Assembly: GCA_963169105.1 (NCBI GenBank)
Contig: OY720632.1
Location: 56,887,136-56,951,135 of the forward strand
From: Ceriagrion tenellum
Taxonomy: Eukaryota > Arthropoda > Insecta > Odonata > Coenagrionidae
Reading direction: 5' to 3'
Length of the DNA: 64,000 bases
The translations under genes were made by a program, and so were the position numbers. Below, piece by piece: positions 47,336-61,279 of the stretch; within the stretch, counting starts at the first letter, position 1; every line of letters begins with the position of its first letter. Below the pieces are notes generated by a model that was not told where the DNA came from, ran no database searches, and was given only the letters and a program-made list of their open reading frames with translations.

Positions 47336-49954
47336 GGTTATACGATCAATTAACTTGATTATTATCTGAAAGACAATTAATACGTTGTGCTTTATATGAA
47401 GTACAGTAAATAGTTGATATTTGCTATCATATTATATTCATCATATTGTCTAAGTTGTAATATTCTTCTTTTTAATTAATAAGACGTTCACCGTCACTTT
47501 ATGCGGCTTCTCACTGGATTGTTACAAAATAATGCACTACGTTAATTGTGGTGCCCCTGCTTAATGCTGCTTCCCGTGGGTAATTAATATAAATTTTGAT
47601 CCGCTTACCTCCACCTATCCTTTCTCATCTTTCCCTGACAAGTCGGTGGTAAGGAATTAGGCAGACATAAAATTCCTTTTATAACAATCCAATGCCTAGA
47701 ATATTAAAAATGTCATTGTGCAAATTTTTAATAGATCTACCTTGCCATAATGCAAATAGAGTTACTATTGCAAATTTTTGAAAAAAATTAGCCTTGTTAC
47801 TTGTGACTGGGAATTCCCAAATCACCAACCTTGACCATAATTTTTTACAAAGCAAATTTATATGTAAATTGAACAAGTTAAAAATACGTACGAATGACAC
47901 TGTCTCTCAAACAGACTAATTATATCTCACAACACCAATATTTCTCGTAAGAAGTTGAAATAAATACCCTTGAATAATTAAAATATCCTTATTCCTAATT
48001 ACAAGCTCCTTTCCTTTCGGACTATACAATAGACATGTTTAGCATCTCAGGTCTCGAAGACACGGTTGGGATCCTTTATCCTTATGTCAACTGATTCCTT
48101 CGGTTTCTTTCCCTGGATAGATTTCAGCTATCCTGGACCCTAATTGCCGTTCTTGCACGAAGAAATTGACAGAACAAAACGACTTTTCAGCTCTTTCGAT
48201 CATCCCTCTAATTTACAGGGAGAAGGACTTCTACGACCTTCCTATTCGAAAACCGTAGAGCGAGTGTTTTTCCCTTGTACCTAATTGCCTTTCTACACTC
48301 GTAGTTATTGTTATCAGTTAACACGCAAGTATTGCTTTTCGCGATTCGAGCCGCTATTATTATCGCCCAAATGCCCTCGCTTGCATGTCCTTTATTGCAC
48401 TGCTTTTGGCTGGCGAGAGTAACTATGCCAAAACTATCTGTTTCAACCTCCTCCTTTTGAGTATGCCTGTACTAGGAGGGCGCACTCTAAAGACGGGCTA
48501 AAACGGTGTTAAATCGATGTAACAACGTTGAGTTGTGTCCAATTTTAATTTAAATGGCTATTTAATTGGATGCTTCTTTCAACTACGCTGGAATAAATAA
48601 AACCTCCCGTTAAATTAAAATATTCAGTAGGAATGATAGAGAGGGGTAGTATTGCGTTTTTACTGGATTCAGGGGATGAAGTTAGAAAGTTTCGAGAATA
48701 GAGATAGAATAAAATCAGGACTTCCAAATGTTTCCGTATCAGTCGATGGTGATATCAGAGAAACAAATATCCCGGTGAGGAGTCACGAACGTTTCAAATT
48801 CTGGAAGCGATAGCCGACTCTCTCTACTTCCCTCTCCTGTTAGCCCTATCTCCCTCTCTCTGATTGGTTGAGGACGAGAGAGACATAGCTGACAGTTGTG
48901 TGAGGGACAAAGAGAGTGCCCTGGGGAGGAGAGGCCGGGTTCGGAGCCACTCTGGCCTCGGGGAAGGACGAGTGGCTTTTCGCCATGTTCAGCCCCCAAA
49001 TGTGTCCCAAATGTGGATTGTGGCAAGGGAGAGGGAGGAAGAGAGTGGATCGAAAGCGAGGGTTGAGCGCAAATGGATTCTAAAGAGAGGAAAGAAGTTT
49101 CGCCGTTGATGTCGGGGTTCGTGGGCTGGAGCGTATGCGCTCCATATGTGCGCCATTTTGGGACGGAGTGGACACGGGAAGCAGCCGGAAATCATTCTCG
49201 TACGCGACGGAGCGGTGTGAGAGTGAATTGTACAATACAAGCGTTAAGGACACTCTCGTTCCTTGAGGTGGTTAAAGTAATTCTTATATATTTACAGATT
49301 TTCGTGAAACGATGAATACGTATTCTAGTTAGCGATATCTATATAAAAAAGTTAAACAATTTCATTATACTGATTTTACTTTTTTGGAAATTAAATGCTA
49401 TTTTAACTCTTTGCCAATTTTAAATTGAATGGATAACATAAAAATATAAAAAAGTGCGCATATATTTTCCTCCAAACACGGAATAATTCTTTTATTTTTA
49501 TTATTATAGTTATTAGTTCACATGTAAAAAGCCACATGAGTCCTTTATCGAAAAAATAGTTTCAATATAATATCGGTTTAAGTTAGAACACCGCGCCAAA
49601 GCCTCTGTCATTGTATGTTTCTCCTAAGGATTCTTGTATTATTCTAATTTTGATATCATTTCCCCCGCTGCCTGCACGTTGAGTTCCACCTCAAAAAGAA
49701 TTATACCAAAATTAAATATGGCAATGCAATTTTATTTACTTGATTGAGCTCTTAATTACCTACAATTTCCGGTTCAGCCACCACCGAGAAGTTAATACTT
49801 GCAAAAAGATGGGATGATGAGGTGCACACGTTCGTTGTGCCCAAGTTTTGCACCATTTGAGTGCTGACTTATATAGTATAGGCACTTGTAAGAAATTGAA
49901 ATTTTGCATTAATTTTATTTCAATAAAAATCAGAAGACCCAGTTGTCCTTTGTA
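47336..49954. other. Intergenic sequence with a GC-rich patch
   Basis: No gene supported. The GC- and CpG-rich patch at about 48,850-49,240 is flanked by AT-rich DNA and contains GCGCCATTTTGGGA near 49,150, a YY1-like motif. It could be a promoter-associated island, but no first exon was recognised. Open frames there run on both strands with no domain features. Confidence 0.4.
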
Positions 49955-50120
49955 AAAAGTATTGCTAGGAGAAAAATACGGGAAAAATCACAGAAGAATA
50001 CCCAGAGTGTAATGCAAAATATGTAGGATGTTAAAGTGGACAATTATTTCGAAATAATTTTGTGGGATGTGAGCGCGTGTTGAGGATCTGCAGCTAACCA
50101 ACCTTCCTATTGCTAATCCT
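49955..50120 (+). pseudogene. Probable LINE tail, copy 4 (strongly decayed)
   Basis: The sequence GGGAAAAATCACAGAAGAATACCC aligns with the EGKVPRRIP block of copy 1 and shares CAGAAGAATACCC exactly. The segment ends GCAGCTAACCAACCTTCC, which parallels GCAGTCAACCAATCTT at the end of copy 2. In between, the coding signal is lost. Confidence 0.33.
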
Positions 50121-51670
50121 GAAAAACCCTCATTCCTTGTGTACTAGAATATACTTATGTACGTAGTTGTTGAACTTTTTGATTGTGAAGCAATGATAAG
50201 GTGAGCGTATAAGCAATTCAATGATAAAAATGTGTTGATGCATATTTAATAGTAATCTCCATATTGATACCACTACAACCAGTATGTTTAAATTTAGTCT
50301 CTCTCTTAGATGTTGCACGATAACTAAAGAATACTGAAGAAGGTGATTCTGGTCCTCTAAAAATATCTTTTCGTATCATGCTGTGAATATCACGAAAGTT
50401 GATATAATATTCTGGAGGAAGTAATGCTGGAAAGAAACATCAGTGTACGAGGAGAGTTGAGAGAATAAAAAATAACAAAGAATAGTTTTGAAAGGAGGGC
50501 GCATGGTGCTTTTACGGCTGCGCAAAACGTTTACTGTGCTTATTTGCCTGCGTTGGATGACAGTTTTTCTACTTTCTCTTTTAATTTCTTCTTTCTTTTC
50601 CAAAGCTCATTTCTCTGGGAAATGGCGATGGGGAATGTGCGAGTGGGCCGACTCGCTGATCAGGGACATACTGTAAGAGAAGAGCGTTCGTCGAGGTAGG
50701 CGGGGGCAGAATGTGATCCTTAAATGAAAGGGTTGCTGGGATGAAGAAAGGGGATCTATATGGAGATTGGGGTGAGAAAATAGTCGGAGATATCCATGGT
50801 AAGGACGATAGGAATGGGATGAGAATGATAGGGAGAGGAAGAACTGGGAGAGGTGAGAGGGTTTTCAGAAGGAAGGCTAAGTTAGAGAAGGAGGTTCAGG
50901 GACGATAGCCGAATTCTCCTCGGTGATCCCTTTTTTCAAAAAGAAGCTCACTGCCGAGGTTAACGAAGGATATGGAACAGTGCACGAATACTTCTACCTA
51001 CACCCCTCGAATTTTAGTCACCTTTACACCGTACAACATGGTACCACTAATGCAAATTAGATCTTTGTGAGCCATTAGGGTTCGAGCCTGTTATGTGGTT
51101 GGAAATTACAATTAGTGTTAACTAAGTACGGAGTGCACTACACATCCTTGAGTGATATTTGGATACCGTTGCGATGCGGGAAAACTTAGTGTGGTATTAG
51201 GTTTATAAATTAGGTTTATACTAAGCGTCTCCCCAAAAATGGAAATTATCAACTATTGCTATTTGTCAAATGCCATACCTCGGTTCATGAATGTGTGCTA
51301 CTACGACCTGTATGGCAAATGCTTAAAGAAGAAAAACAGCCCTTATTAATGAAATATATATCTCCAAAAACAGTAAAAGATTACATCAATCGTAAGTATA
51401 AAACATAAAAATGATAAAATTGTTATTATATATGTTCCGATACTACATATATTTCATAGTGTACTTTTTTGTTTGCTTTTTTATTGCGGATAAACCGTTC
51501 AACCAATCGTGTTAAAATACTGGTGGATGTGGCAGCTTCAATGATATAAGATGTATAAAAATGGCCCCAAGTACCCAAAGTATACCCTTTGGGGTATGTG
51601 TAATGTTGTTAAATCAGGATTTCGCACTCTGCTGGAGATATAGATATTGAGCCTTTGACCTATTTTTCTC
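50121..51670. other. Intergenic sequence with purine-rich block
   Basis: No gene recognised. The plus strand at about 50,730-50,910 is strongly purine-rich. Confidence 0.45.
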
Positions 51671-51718
51671 ATGAGTGAGAACTATAAATGCTTCTTCGTA
51701 TTTATAGTTGTCACTCAT
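51671..51718. repeat. Short hairpin, 19-bp stem with 10-base loop
   Basis: ATGAGTGAGAACTATAAAT (51,671-51,689) is the inverse of 51,700-51,718 with one mismatch. The loop is GCTTCTTCGT. Pairing does not extend beyond the 19 bases. Confidence 0.8.
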
Positions 51719-53942
51719 GTTTCAGCTTGAATAAAAATTTTCCATCTCATTCGGTGTTTAAATTTTAGGAGTACATCTAATGTACGCTCCCCGTTGAGGA
51801 AAGAGAGCGGAGTAGACTCCGAGAATGGAAAAGGGAAAAGAGTGTATAGCTGGTTTATGCTGGAGGGAGATCCAAGAGTTGATTTTTATTCAATTTGTTC
51901 TCAAAGGGGAGACCGCAACCAGTAAGGGAGCGCATGATGTATTCTGATGCAACGCGGAGACTAATTTCATGCTTTGCTGCATGTGATGACTCCATATGGG
52001 TCTAATACCGCTATTTTTGCTAATTATTCCCCGAGAGAGTGTTCGAGCATTTAAATTTGTCGTCCAACGCCTGGTTTGCAACGTGGGATTTTAAAGGTGT
52101 CCCTTGATTCGCTAAATGCGCCGTTTAGCTTCGGTAAAGGGGCTCCGATGAATATTAATTAGCCTTTGCTCCCTTTGTGCATTTTTCGATGAGTCTCGTC
52201 GGATTTTATGCTTCCAGCACTATAAGCAAATTGGCGGGTTAGCACAGATAATTACGATTAATTTAGAGCGAAAAATTCACATTTCATGTCAACGTACGCA
52301 TTCACCTCTGGAGGATACATTTCTTCTATGTTTACATTATTTCGGTGCTTTGGTGTAACTCCTGGTGTAATGAGGTCCATTAAATTATATTAAATTAAAT
52401 TAAATTAAGCCTGTGATGCGTGGGTCAATTATTGTTCACTTACTGTAAAAATTTACTGCCATAACAAACTAGTCGCGACTTGTTATAATTAAAATTTTTG
52501 GAAATCATGTTTTGAAGAACAGACTAAGGAACATAATCATGTCCAATCTAAGTATATGTTAACAAGTGACATTTTCATCTCCCTAAACAATTCCGTTAAC
52601 AAAAACAGTCAAATTAGGGACAAACAAAATGGATGAAATCATAATCCCCGTAGTATTAAAAATTGTATCATTTTTGTTCTAGATTTTTATTTGATTATCG
52701 CAATCATAACGCTTGCATAAGCTCACTCTTCGTTTGTAGTTACTGGTGAGAAATGTTGTTTGTTGACGCTTCCCACATCTCTGCCGTTGTGGTGACAGGA
52801 TCGCTGTCGTCCTACCCGTCTTTTGAGCCGGAAAAAACTTTTATTGATAAAATTATTAGCCATGACTCACCCCTCCTGCAGCATTTCCTCCTTTCTAAAT
52901 GACCTCAGCTTTCCTACCCACCTACTCTACGCCCTCCTTCCCCCATCGTGACTTTCTTCGCGAGGGGCGAACAACGATGGGATTGAATTTCACTCTTCCT
53001 CCAGTCATTTTAATCTCAAAAGCCACCACCATTAATCCCTTAGATTATGGAAAACCTCAGCCATCCGGTCCTATAGTTTTCAAATTTCTTCTCTTCGAAT
53101 TCCTCTTCTCAACCCCCGCTACGGTCTCACATCGCCACTCAGCATTTCTTATGTGCCCGTAACCAATCCTTTTCCCTAGTTGTCATATCACATCTCCCCA
53201 TCCCATGACCACTTTCATCATTTTACCCATTCTACCGAAATGTCTGGCCTTCCAACCCCCCTACATTATTGATGCAAGTCCTCCTTCGACCGAGTCCCAA
53301 TACTGAAGATATAAGGCTAAATTTACTCTGGGATTTTAAAAACTAACACAACTTCCTTTCTCATGTACCTATTTTTCTCCCCACATTGGTTCCAGTCTCC
53401 ACGCCATCTATTTGTTCTGCTTATTTCCTAGGCATCTCATTTCTTCTCCCTCCCTCTCCTTTCTCCTTTGCCATTTTTTAGTCCCCTTCTCTTTAACACT
53501 ACTGATCTGAACCTGATACCCTCACTAATCGAAGTCTGATATTTTCTCCGTGTGCCTACCCAATTTCTCTTCCCTTCCTCCAAATCTAAATCACCAACCT
53601 GCATGCCGAGGCACTGAAGGATTTAACTTCTTAGAATCCAGAAGAGGAAATACTTTATCTCCAAGATTTAATTTTGCAAGGAATGAAGTCTTTAGGTTCC
53701 TTTTCATCTCTTTTCCTATATTGGTACTTCCCGAGAATAATAAGAGAAGCTATAGAAATCATCAAAACGCCAATGAATTTCAACAGAGAATATGGTATCC
53801 CTTACACAGTTCATGGAAAAGAGTAATAAGACTCCCGTGCAATCATGATGCTGCTCCATGATTGGAAGAAATATTGGTCGTTTTTTGGCGCCAAATCTTA
53901 CCTATATAAGAATGAGCCAAAAACCTTCTCGCTATTCTTCAC
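51719..53942. other. Intergenic sequence with microsatellite and pyrimidine-rich block
   Basis: No gene supported. A (TTAAA)n run lies at 52,380-52,408, and a pyrimidine-rich block spans about 52,880-53,600. A TATATAAG sequence at about 53,902 precedes the hammerhead-like motif and could be a promoter TATA box of the same relic. Confidence 0.4.
52380..52408 (+). repeat. AT-rich microsatellite (TTAAA)n
   Basis: About five TTAAA/ATTAA units with one TATAT interruption. Confidence 0.75.
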
Positions 53943-53996
53943 CTGAGGACGCCAGCAGAATAGCTGGCGAAACTGTTGTGTTACCCAACAACATAC
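53943..53996 (+). ncRNA. Hammerhead-like motif, possible Penelope-like element end
   Basis: CTGAGGA (53,943-53,949) matches the CUGANGA core. After one extra C, a perfect 6-bp stem follows (GCCAGC/GCTGGC, loop AGAATA). GAAAC at 53,969 is the second core strand, and TGTTG pairs with CAACA as a candidate stem III before a U-A cleavage-site-like step. The extra C before stem II and the lack of an obvious stem I mean activity is doubtful. Hammerhead motifs of this layout are typical of Penelope-like retroelement ends and related repeats in animals. No reverse transcriptase of that type was found nearby. Confidence 0.42.
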
Positions 53997-56900
53997 CCAG
54001 ACGCAATCCGGAAAAATGTTGACATCATCTTATGACAAATCTGTTTGTCATGGTAGTCACCTTAGTCTCCATGTTGAAAAACAAGAGGCTGAGTTATGTA
54101 GTCCATACTCGACGAATACAATTCAGAATTTAATGTGGTGATCTAACAGGCATACTTAAAATTCCATCTTCAGCTTTTCATATCTATATTGCCAGGGTCT
54201 TCCTTGTTCATTTATAGGCGATTTATTCATTTATTTTATTTTTTCACGGATTGTTCTCTGAAACTTTCCGACTCATCTGTAGTGATGAAGATGGTGATAT
54301 ATTCCTTCTCCCTCCGCCATTTTTTCTTCATTTTTATTGTTATTTTCTGTGCATTGCCCATAGCTTCCGAGCGCAACTCGTTCCTATGGAAACGGTTCGA
54401 CTCACAATACGAGAGGTGAATGATAAAATTTGGCCACCTCGCCTTTTACCGTCGGGCAGAAAATGCCACGGGAGGAATACCAAAGGCATAGTGCTTAGAT
54501 AGTAAAAGCGAGGTAATGATAACAGGGAACCCCATGACGCTAAAGAAAGAAAAAAAAATGTGTGCAGGTTCCCCAATCGGGTAGCAGTAGAGACAGATGT
54601 AGAATTCCCATGTTTTTACATTTTTTCAACATCAGCGATGCGGGACCCATTGGTATGCTTCGGCGCGTTATTATCACATACGCCCTAGATAGATGTTACG
54701 TCCATTGGTCCACTTCAGCGCTCATATCGTCAAGGGTGCAATGGTGGTTTGAACGAGGCCTCGCCGAGCGTCCTCTACAATGCTTTTTCATGTTTTCTCT
54801 TATGAGAACGCCACAGGTAATTGAAAATAAAACGGAGCCTGTTACATATTTGTTGTGGCCGTATATTTATACCCACCGGACAAGGATATTCTGAGCTGAA
54901 ATATATTCTGTGAGAAAATTCTCATTTTTCTGATATCATTGTTAAACTCGTTTTATTTTCAAATTTGTTATTCTTACGTATTTCAAAGTTTATGTTCTCT
55001 ATTGATATGTAGTACAAGTCTTTAAAAAGGTGATCTTAAAAAAAGTGTTTGAAAAAATTTTATCTTAACAACTTTCTCGTTTATATGACGTGGAATACAG
55101 TTTTAAATATAAGTCAAGTAACTACATATATTTCAATTTTATTTTTTTTAGCGTGTTTCATAAAATTTATTTCGTACTTCCAATTTCCGCCCGTTTAGCA
55201 AACGTACTTTAGAGAATAATTGAACAAATATAAGGGTTTAAGTCAGTCTCTTCGGGGTTTCTTCAGAAGCAGAGACACCATAGACTTCTATAGACAGATG
55301 CTACTTAGGGTGCACTAACCACCTTTCCACCAAAGGCGTACTAAAGTACTCATCAGACCTGGCCGATTTCTGTTTACGCAACAGCTATTTCCTGCGGAAC
55401 GATATTTAACTCCGACTAATTGAAGGAGCACCTATGGGCTTCCCGCCGTCCCTGAGGGTGGCTTATTCCGTTATGGAGAAATTTTAGTCGATGGCCATAA
55501 ACTCGTCCTCGTATATGACTCCCGTAACGTAGGCGACGTATTCGTATAATAACCGCTTTGAGGAATTTAATGAAAGTCTTTATAGCAACCTAATTCTGTA
55601 TTTTTACGATGGCATCGATAGTGTAATTTTCTATCGCTGCAATAAAGCCAAAATATTTCCAAACTTGTGGCGAGCGTTGTGTTTATCAGGTTTTAAGTAT
55701 CCATGAGAGCATACTTGCGCTGCTTAGTTTTAACTCAGCCGATCCCAGTGAGAGGTCGCCTTTTACCGCTTCGTCAAACGTATCGCGTATTGCTTACTCC
55801 TCCATATTATGCATTGATTTTCTTTAATCATTTATTGCTTTTTTTGGTTTATCACTAAATTATTCCTCTGAAAGGGATTTTAGTGCAATTTTTATAACTC
55901 TCAATGCATATCACCTTTCATCGTTGCATTGCCCGAGCGCCTGAGGAGAGGTAGCGGTGGATGGGACGGAAGTGTACCAGGATGAATGTGTGGCGAGGGG
56001 CGAGGGGGGATGAGGTAACGACATTGGAAGGTATCGGAGATTATATTTCGGTAAGGTTGGTGCCAGGACATCGGAAATATGAGTCAGCTGGATGTATATA
56101 ACTGCGGAAGTAATTGGAAGGCCTGATTTAGTGCCAGTTTTGAAGCTGGAGTTGGGCGAATTACTTCTGCTGTAGATAACGCGAAAGAATATTTCGCATG
56201 AAGAGATTTCTTAATGGGAAAAATTAATGCACACACTTTCCTGTCGCTATTTCTTATTTCAAAAAATGAAGGCCCCTTCATTTGATACTCCGTGCGCTTA
56301 TACTCACGTACAAATTGTATTAAATGGATTAAAAAGCCTTGCACGAACTATTATGGCGTGGCCCGTCGAAATTCCATTTTCATTAGTGAAGGTTGAGTCA
56401 AGTCTCCAACCTATATCAACCGCAGAGTGTTATGAAACTACCGTATTATTTTCCCGTAGTTTTTATCCACTGCGACATAATTGTATTTATTACCATTTCT
56501 AAATCCCACTCCTTTATCGCAGCCACCAAGACAAACGAACAGCCACTCTTGAGGTAGAAATTATAATAGAATATTTATATATTAAGCTCAATTTCCCTTA
56601 GTGATATCTAATCTTGTTAAAAGCATATTTAAATATTAAATGAAGTGAGAGGTTGAACGGTGGTAAGTTCACAGAAAGTAGAGAAGGAGGAATGGAATGG
56701 GAGAATTTTAATTTATTTTATTCTCCGCTGAGCAGTAAGCAGCGTTGCCTAGCGCAACGAATGACGACATCTTCAATCTCCCTCCCTTTCTCTCTCTTTT
56801 GGAACGGCGAGGCGTAAATTACAAAAATGTCTCCAGGAGGAAGAAGTTTCGGCATCCATTAAAAATATTAGGAGCAAGTTGGAGTGGCCCTGGAGAAAAT

Positions 56901-59900
56901 AAGAGTAAGTTAAGAGGAGAAAAGAAACATGAGGTAGTGACCCAGAAAGACGGATTAGCGAGTCGAGATGGAGGATTAAGAAAGGTCCGAGCAGGTGGTT
57001 TCAGGAGACTGTGTAAGGAGGGGAAATTTCTTTGCCGCCGTAATGGAGTTACTATAGCTGGGTTTTAATGCAACAGGGTTGAAAACAAAGAAGCACTCGT
57101 TATGAGGAGGAAGAGTTCACGAGGTGGAAGAGATGTATGGATGAATGAACACACTTGCATCCGTTGGCTTGCATGTGTGGGGTGGATGTGGAGAGAGGGT
57201 TGGGAGGAAGTGACTCCCGAAAGAGACCTCGGTGGAATTTGGATTGAATGCGGCGTTATAATCTTATAATCTCTGGTTGAATTTTTTGCGGAATCTTAAC
57301 CGTAACTGATGCGTTTTTCCATCGATAGCGCTCACGTCAACTAGCTTACTATACGTCTAATGTAATGGATTTAGTACGAAAATTCATTCAGCAACAAGTT
57401 AGCGTACACGCTACATCATCTGGCGTTTAATGTCAAAATGTTATAATCCGGGCAATAGGTTGAGAAAAATGAAAGATGGTGAGAATAAATTTGGTGAAAA
57501 AGTTTATTGATTATCTTATTCTCCTCATCCTCTTCTGCTTCACATCATCTGATAAAAAAGGGAGATCTGAGAGGTGCGGAGATGTAATAACTAGTACCGT
57601 GAGAGCAAATACGACCTATGGAATAGTCGGTCACAGCTCCGGAGCAGGTTATTGGTTAGGAGAAATGTTGGGTCATCAGAGGTACTTTGAAGGTACTTCT
57701 TAAGTACTACATTTAAGCTTCCTTACATGGCCGGAATCAAACGAAACAACGCGCAGTAACTACTCTTGACGTTAACTTTAAAATCTTTACTGTCCATTCT
57801 AGAAATACTTTTGATACTTTCGATGAATAATGAATTTTCACGGTCACAAAATTTTATATGTGACCGTAGGGCCATTACTGTAGTATTCCCTGTGAGGCTA
57901 TTAATATTTAGGTGTCATGACGTCATTCATCAGCTCAGCATGTGTTCTTTTAATCTTTGGCAATTACTGCTTTTCATATTTTTGCAATATAGCTGCGCGG
58001 ATTGCAAAGAGTCATTTATGAAAAACTCGCCGTAAAAATAAATATAAATTTATAAGTATTAGAGATTGGGAGGAAAATCAAACTCTCTCCACCATAAGAT
58101 TACAGATTTCTGCTAACGGTCCCTGACTATTAAGCGAATCAATATGGGTATGACAGAGTGTAAACCTTTCAGTTAGAGCGTGGAAAGGGAAACTGAAGGC
58201 CGAATAAGCAAGATGAGTGGACACGGGGGAAAGGTAGGGAAAGGAGGAGAACGGGGTGGAAAAGTCTCGTGCCAGGGGCGCTACTTTAATAAAATGTTTG
58301 GTAATCTAAAATCGTTTTAGTGCCCAGTATGTAGTAAATAAGCTTCAATTTCAGACATGTATAGTCGGTGAATTCCTGACATAACGTCTTTATTTAATTT
58401 CTGAAAATATCGTGTATGTTTTAAATTATTTAACAAATGCATTGACTACCTTAAGGTGGTTGTCAGGTTGAAAAAAAAATCGGCTTTGAAGAGATCTTCA
58501 GCGTGTGTTATGAAAAAAATAAGCACAAGGTTCTAATACGTATGTGCATTAAGTTACTTACATAAGAGTTCGATCTTGAAACAATTATTTACGTTATCAT
58601 TATTGCTAATTTTTTTCATGTTTCTTTCTACTCCTAAAATAAAAACAAATGGAACAAGGCATCTATGATTCGCAGAGATAACTCTCACTTAAAGTGCCTT
58701 TTTCGAGATATCACTTGTCTCATTTTCTTTTTCCCCGTCCGCATGTACATCTTTTCTCTTGAAAGCAACTTAGTACTCTGGTGTTCACTCAACGACGTCC
58801 TATGCCGACTTGTTTCTTCTTCCGTTGTGCACCGACCTCTTGTTCCTACCACCTCCTCTCACGCTCTCCTCAACTCACTTCCTCAAGTTTGTTTAACTCC
58901 ATTGAGAGTCCTTAATTTCCATATTTTCCAACCTCGTCCGTGAGCTACGTCGGCGCGCCACTTATCCACCATCCTCTCCCCTCTTCCTCTATTACTTCAC
59001 GCCCTCTCCTTTTCAACTCCCTCTTAATTCTCACGAACTTAACTTCTCCGGCATCTTAGTACATTCCTCAGGATTTTCTCTCCTCCCACCTTTCCCTTTC
59101 TTCCTTTTCCCTAAGGAACCAACATTCCGGAATCGCAGCATTATTTCTCTGTCCCTCGCCATGGGTACAAACAATTCCCCGCCCCTCAAAGCCTTTCCAA
59201 ACCCATTCATTTCCTAGCACTCACCTTCCCCGCTCTCCAGTCGTCTCTTGAATTCTCAGTGTAGAGATAAAGGAGCCAAGATTAGTGAAGTCTGAAAACG
59301 CATCCAATATTTGCCGTCCTGTCTGGCGCAAATGGTAGAATTCAAGAAAGAGGGTAAAAGGAAGGAAAAACACGGCGTGAGATAGTTTTGAGAAGGTAAT
59401 GCGATTAAATTGGTGACCATAGGAGTAGGAATATATTTAATGATGTTATTTGTATTCTGAAATTTTTTTATTCGCAAATTTCTACCTACTATAACGAAGG
59501 ACAAAGACTGACTTCAGGACCCAGAAAATAAGTTTTATTCACGGTTCTAATGTTTCCTCGTGGTGTCCTCCTCGTTCCTCGTTTCCTCGTATAGTCGAGT
59601 GTCATCCCATAATATAAATCTAGAACAAAATCGGGAGATAGCACTCCTGAGTGCGAGAAAATGTACTAACGAGAGGAAATAAACGCAATGATGATGTCAA
59701 TGGACCCAGAAAAATCCTGAGACTCCTTTTCAATAAAATAATATCTAAGGCTAAGTGATCTTTATATATTTACGAAATAATATTATTATTTTCAAGAGAA
59801 AATTTTCATTTATAAATCCATTTGGTGCCTCCTTGGAGAATCTCATTTTTGAGATTCGGACCTTATCAAACTCTTTTTAGAGCTCTTTCCATGACTCATC

Positions 59901-61279
59901 TTCTATTTCCACTTCATGACTGGTAAAAAAGATAGTGACTTCTCTTGGGTAGTTTTCAAACTCAATAAATAGACGATATCCAGGGAAAAAGAGTTTTTTT
60001 CATATCAATGGGTAGCGCTTTTTTCCGATCACAAACTCCATAATTTCCCCGAACTTCGACTTCTATCGGACTGATGAGCATTAAAAAAAGGTCTTTTTTT
60101 TGGTCCATTTCAGCAGAAGTTTCCACCACTATGATTTCTTAACATTTCCACTTGCCCTTCTCTCCCTCGTTTGCTTATTTCTCAAAGCAATCTGAGAAAA
60201 CTAATCGTCTTCTTCTAATACCGACTTTCCTTTCATCACATCCCTGGGCAGTTCTTCACTAATTATAATTTTCATCATACCCATCCAATCTTATACAAGT
60301 TTGATATATTTTCTTTTAATATAATCATAATTATAATGACGCCACTATTGCCATTTCTTTAGTGAACCCTTTTTCACTCAATTCAACAAAAATCTTTTAA
60401 ACTGCAGGTACACTCATCTCTTCTCTCCTCCGGACTCTCCTTTCCTCGCCCACCATTGCAAACTTTCCTTCTGGTGACCTTTTCTGTAAAAGTCTGTCTG
60501 CGATATATTATCGGCATCAATGTTATCCATCCGAAGTTTTTCTTATTATCGAAGTTCCAACATTTATATTGCTTCGAGATTATAACCCAAAAAAGTTTCT
60601 GGAAAACCGTCCGGGCGATTTGTTCCATGTCGGCCAACTCACCCAGACGGAAGCCCGAGAAAACTTCGAAAAACTTGTATGCCGGAAAGCAACATATCCT
60701 AATTCCACAGGAGTTGGCTTCCGTCACATTTATTGATTTAATTACTCTTGAATCAGTCTCAATTCCTTCTTTCTGCTTTATCAGCCGCCATTTCTAATAT
60801 CCTCGCTGGTAGCGGCCTATGTTGGAGTGCATGTATTAGATTATATAAATACCACTATGTGAAGAAAATACAGCCAATGTGAAGAAAACCAGTGTTACGT
60901 TTTGTGGAAAAAATATGGGAGTTATTTTCAATTTATTGCCAAAACCTTGCGTAGGTGGAAGAATTTCGGCGTCCGGAAAGCAGGATCACTAGTGGTAAGA
61001 GAAGAAAGAATGATAAAGTGGACGGAATATCCCTTTAAAAAATGCGTTCTACCAGATAATTAATCTACAAACTATTAGAAGCGCATGTCATATTCTCTAG
61101 AAGCCATTTAAAAGCGCATTTTGCTCTCACATGGAAGTGAGACCCCGGCAATATCAGCTGCAAAGCATATGAGATCGGAGGAAACGGAAAGGAGTAGTTG
61201 AAGAAGAACGTTGTTGATGAAATGGAAAGATGGAATCACCAATTAAGTAATTCTACGATGTATTTGACAGAAATGACAT
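53997..61279. other. Intergenic sequence with purine/pyrimidine blocks
   Basis: About 7 kb with no gene I can support. Purine-rich DNA lies at about 56,890-57,240 and 58,190-58,265, and pyrimidine-rich DNA at about 58,720-59,230. A (TCCTCGT)-like low-complexity stretch lies at about 59,548-59,592. Frames of 107-114 codons at 56,745-57,068 and 60,383-60,797 (both strands) have no domain features. Confidence 0.45.

Noticed and set aside
45405..54012. Shared ACGCAATCCGGA at 45.4 and 54.0 kb as a repeat family
   Set aside because: A 12-base match is expected many times by chance in 64 kb, and the flanks do not align.
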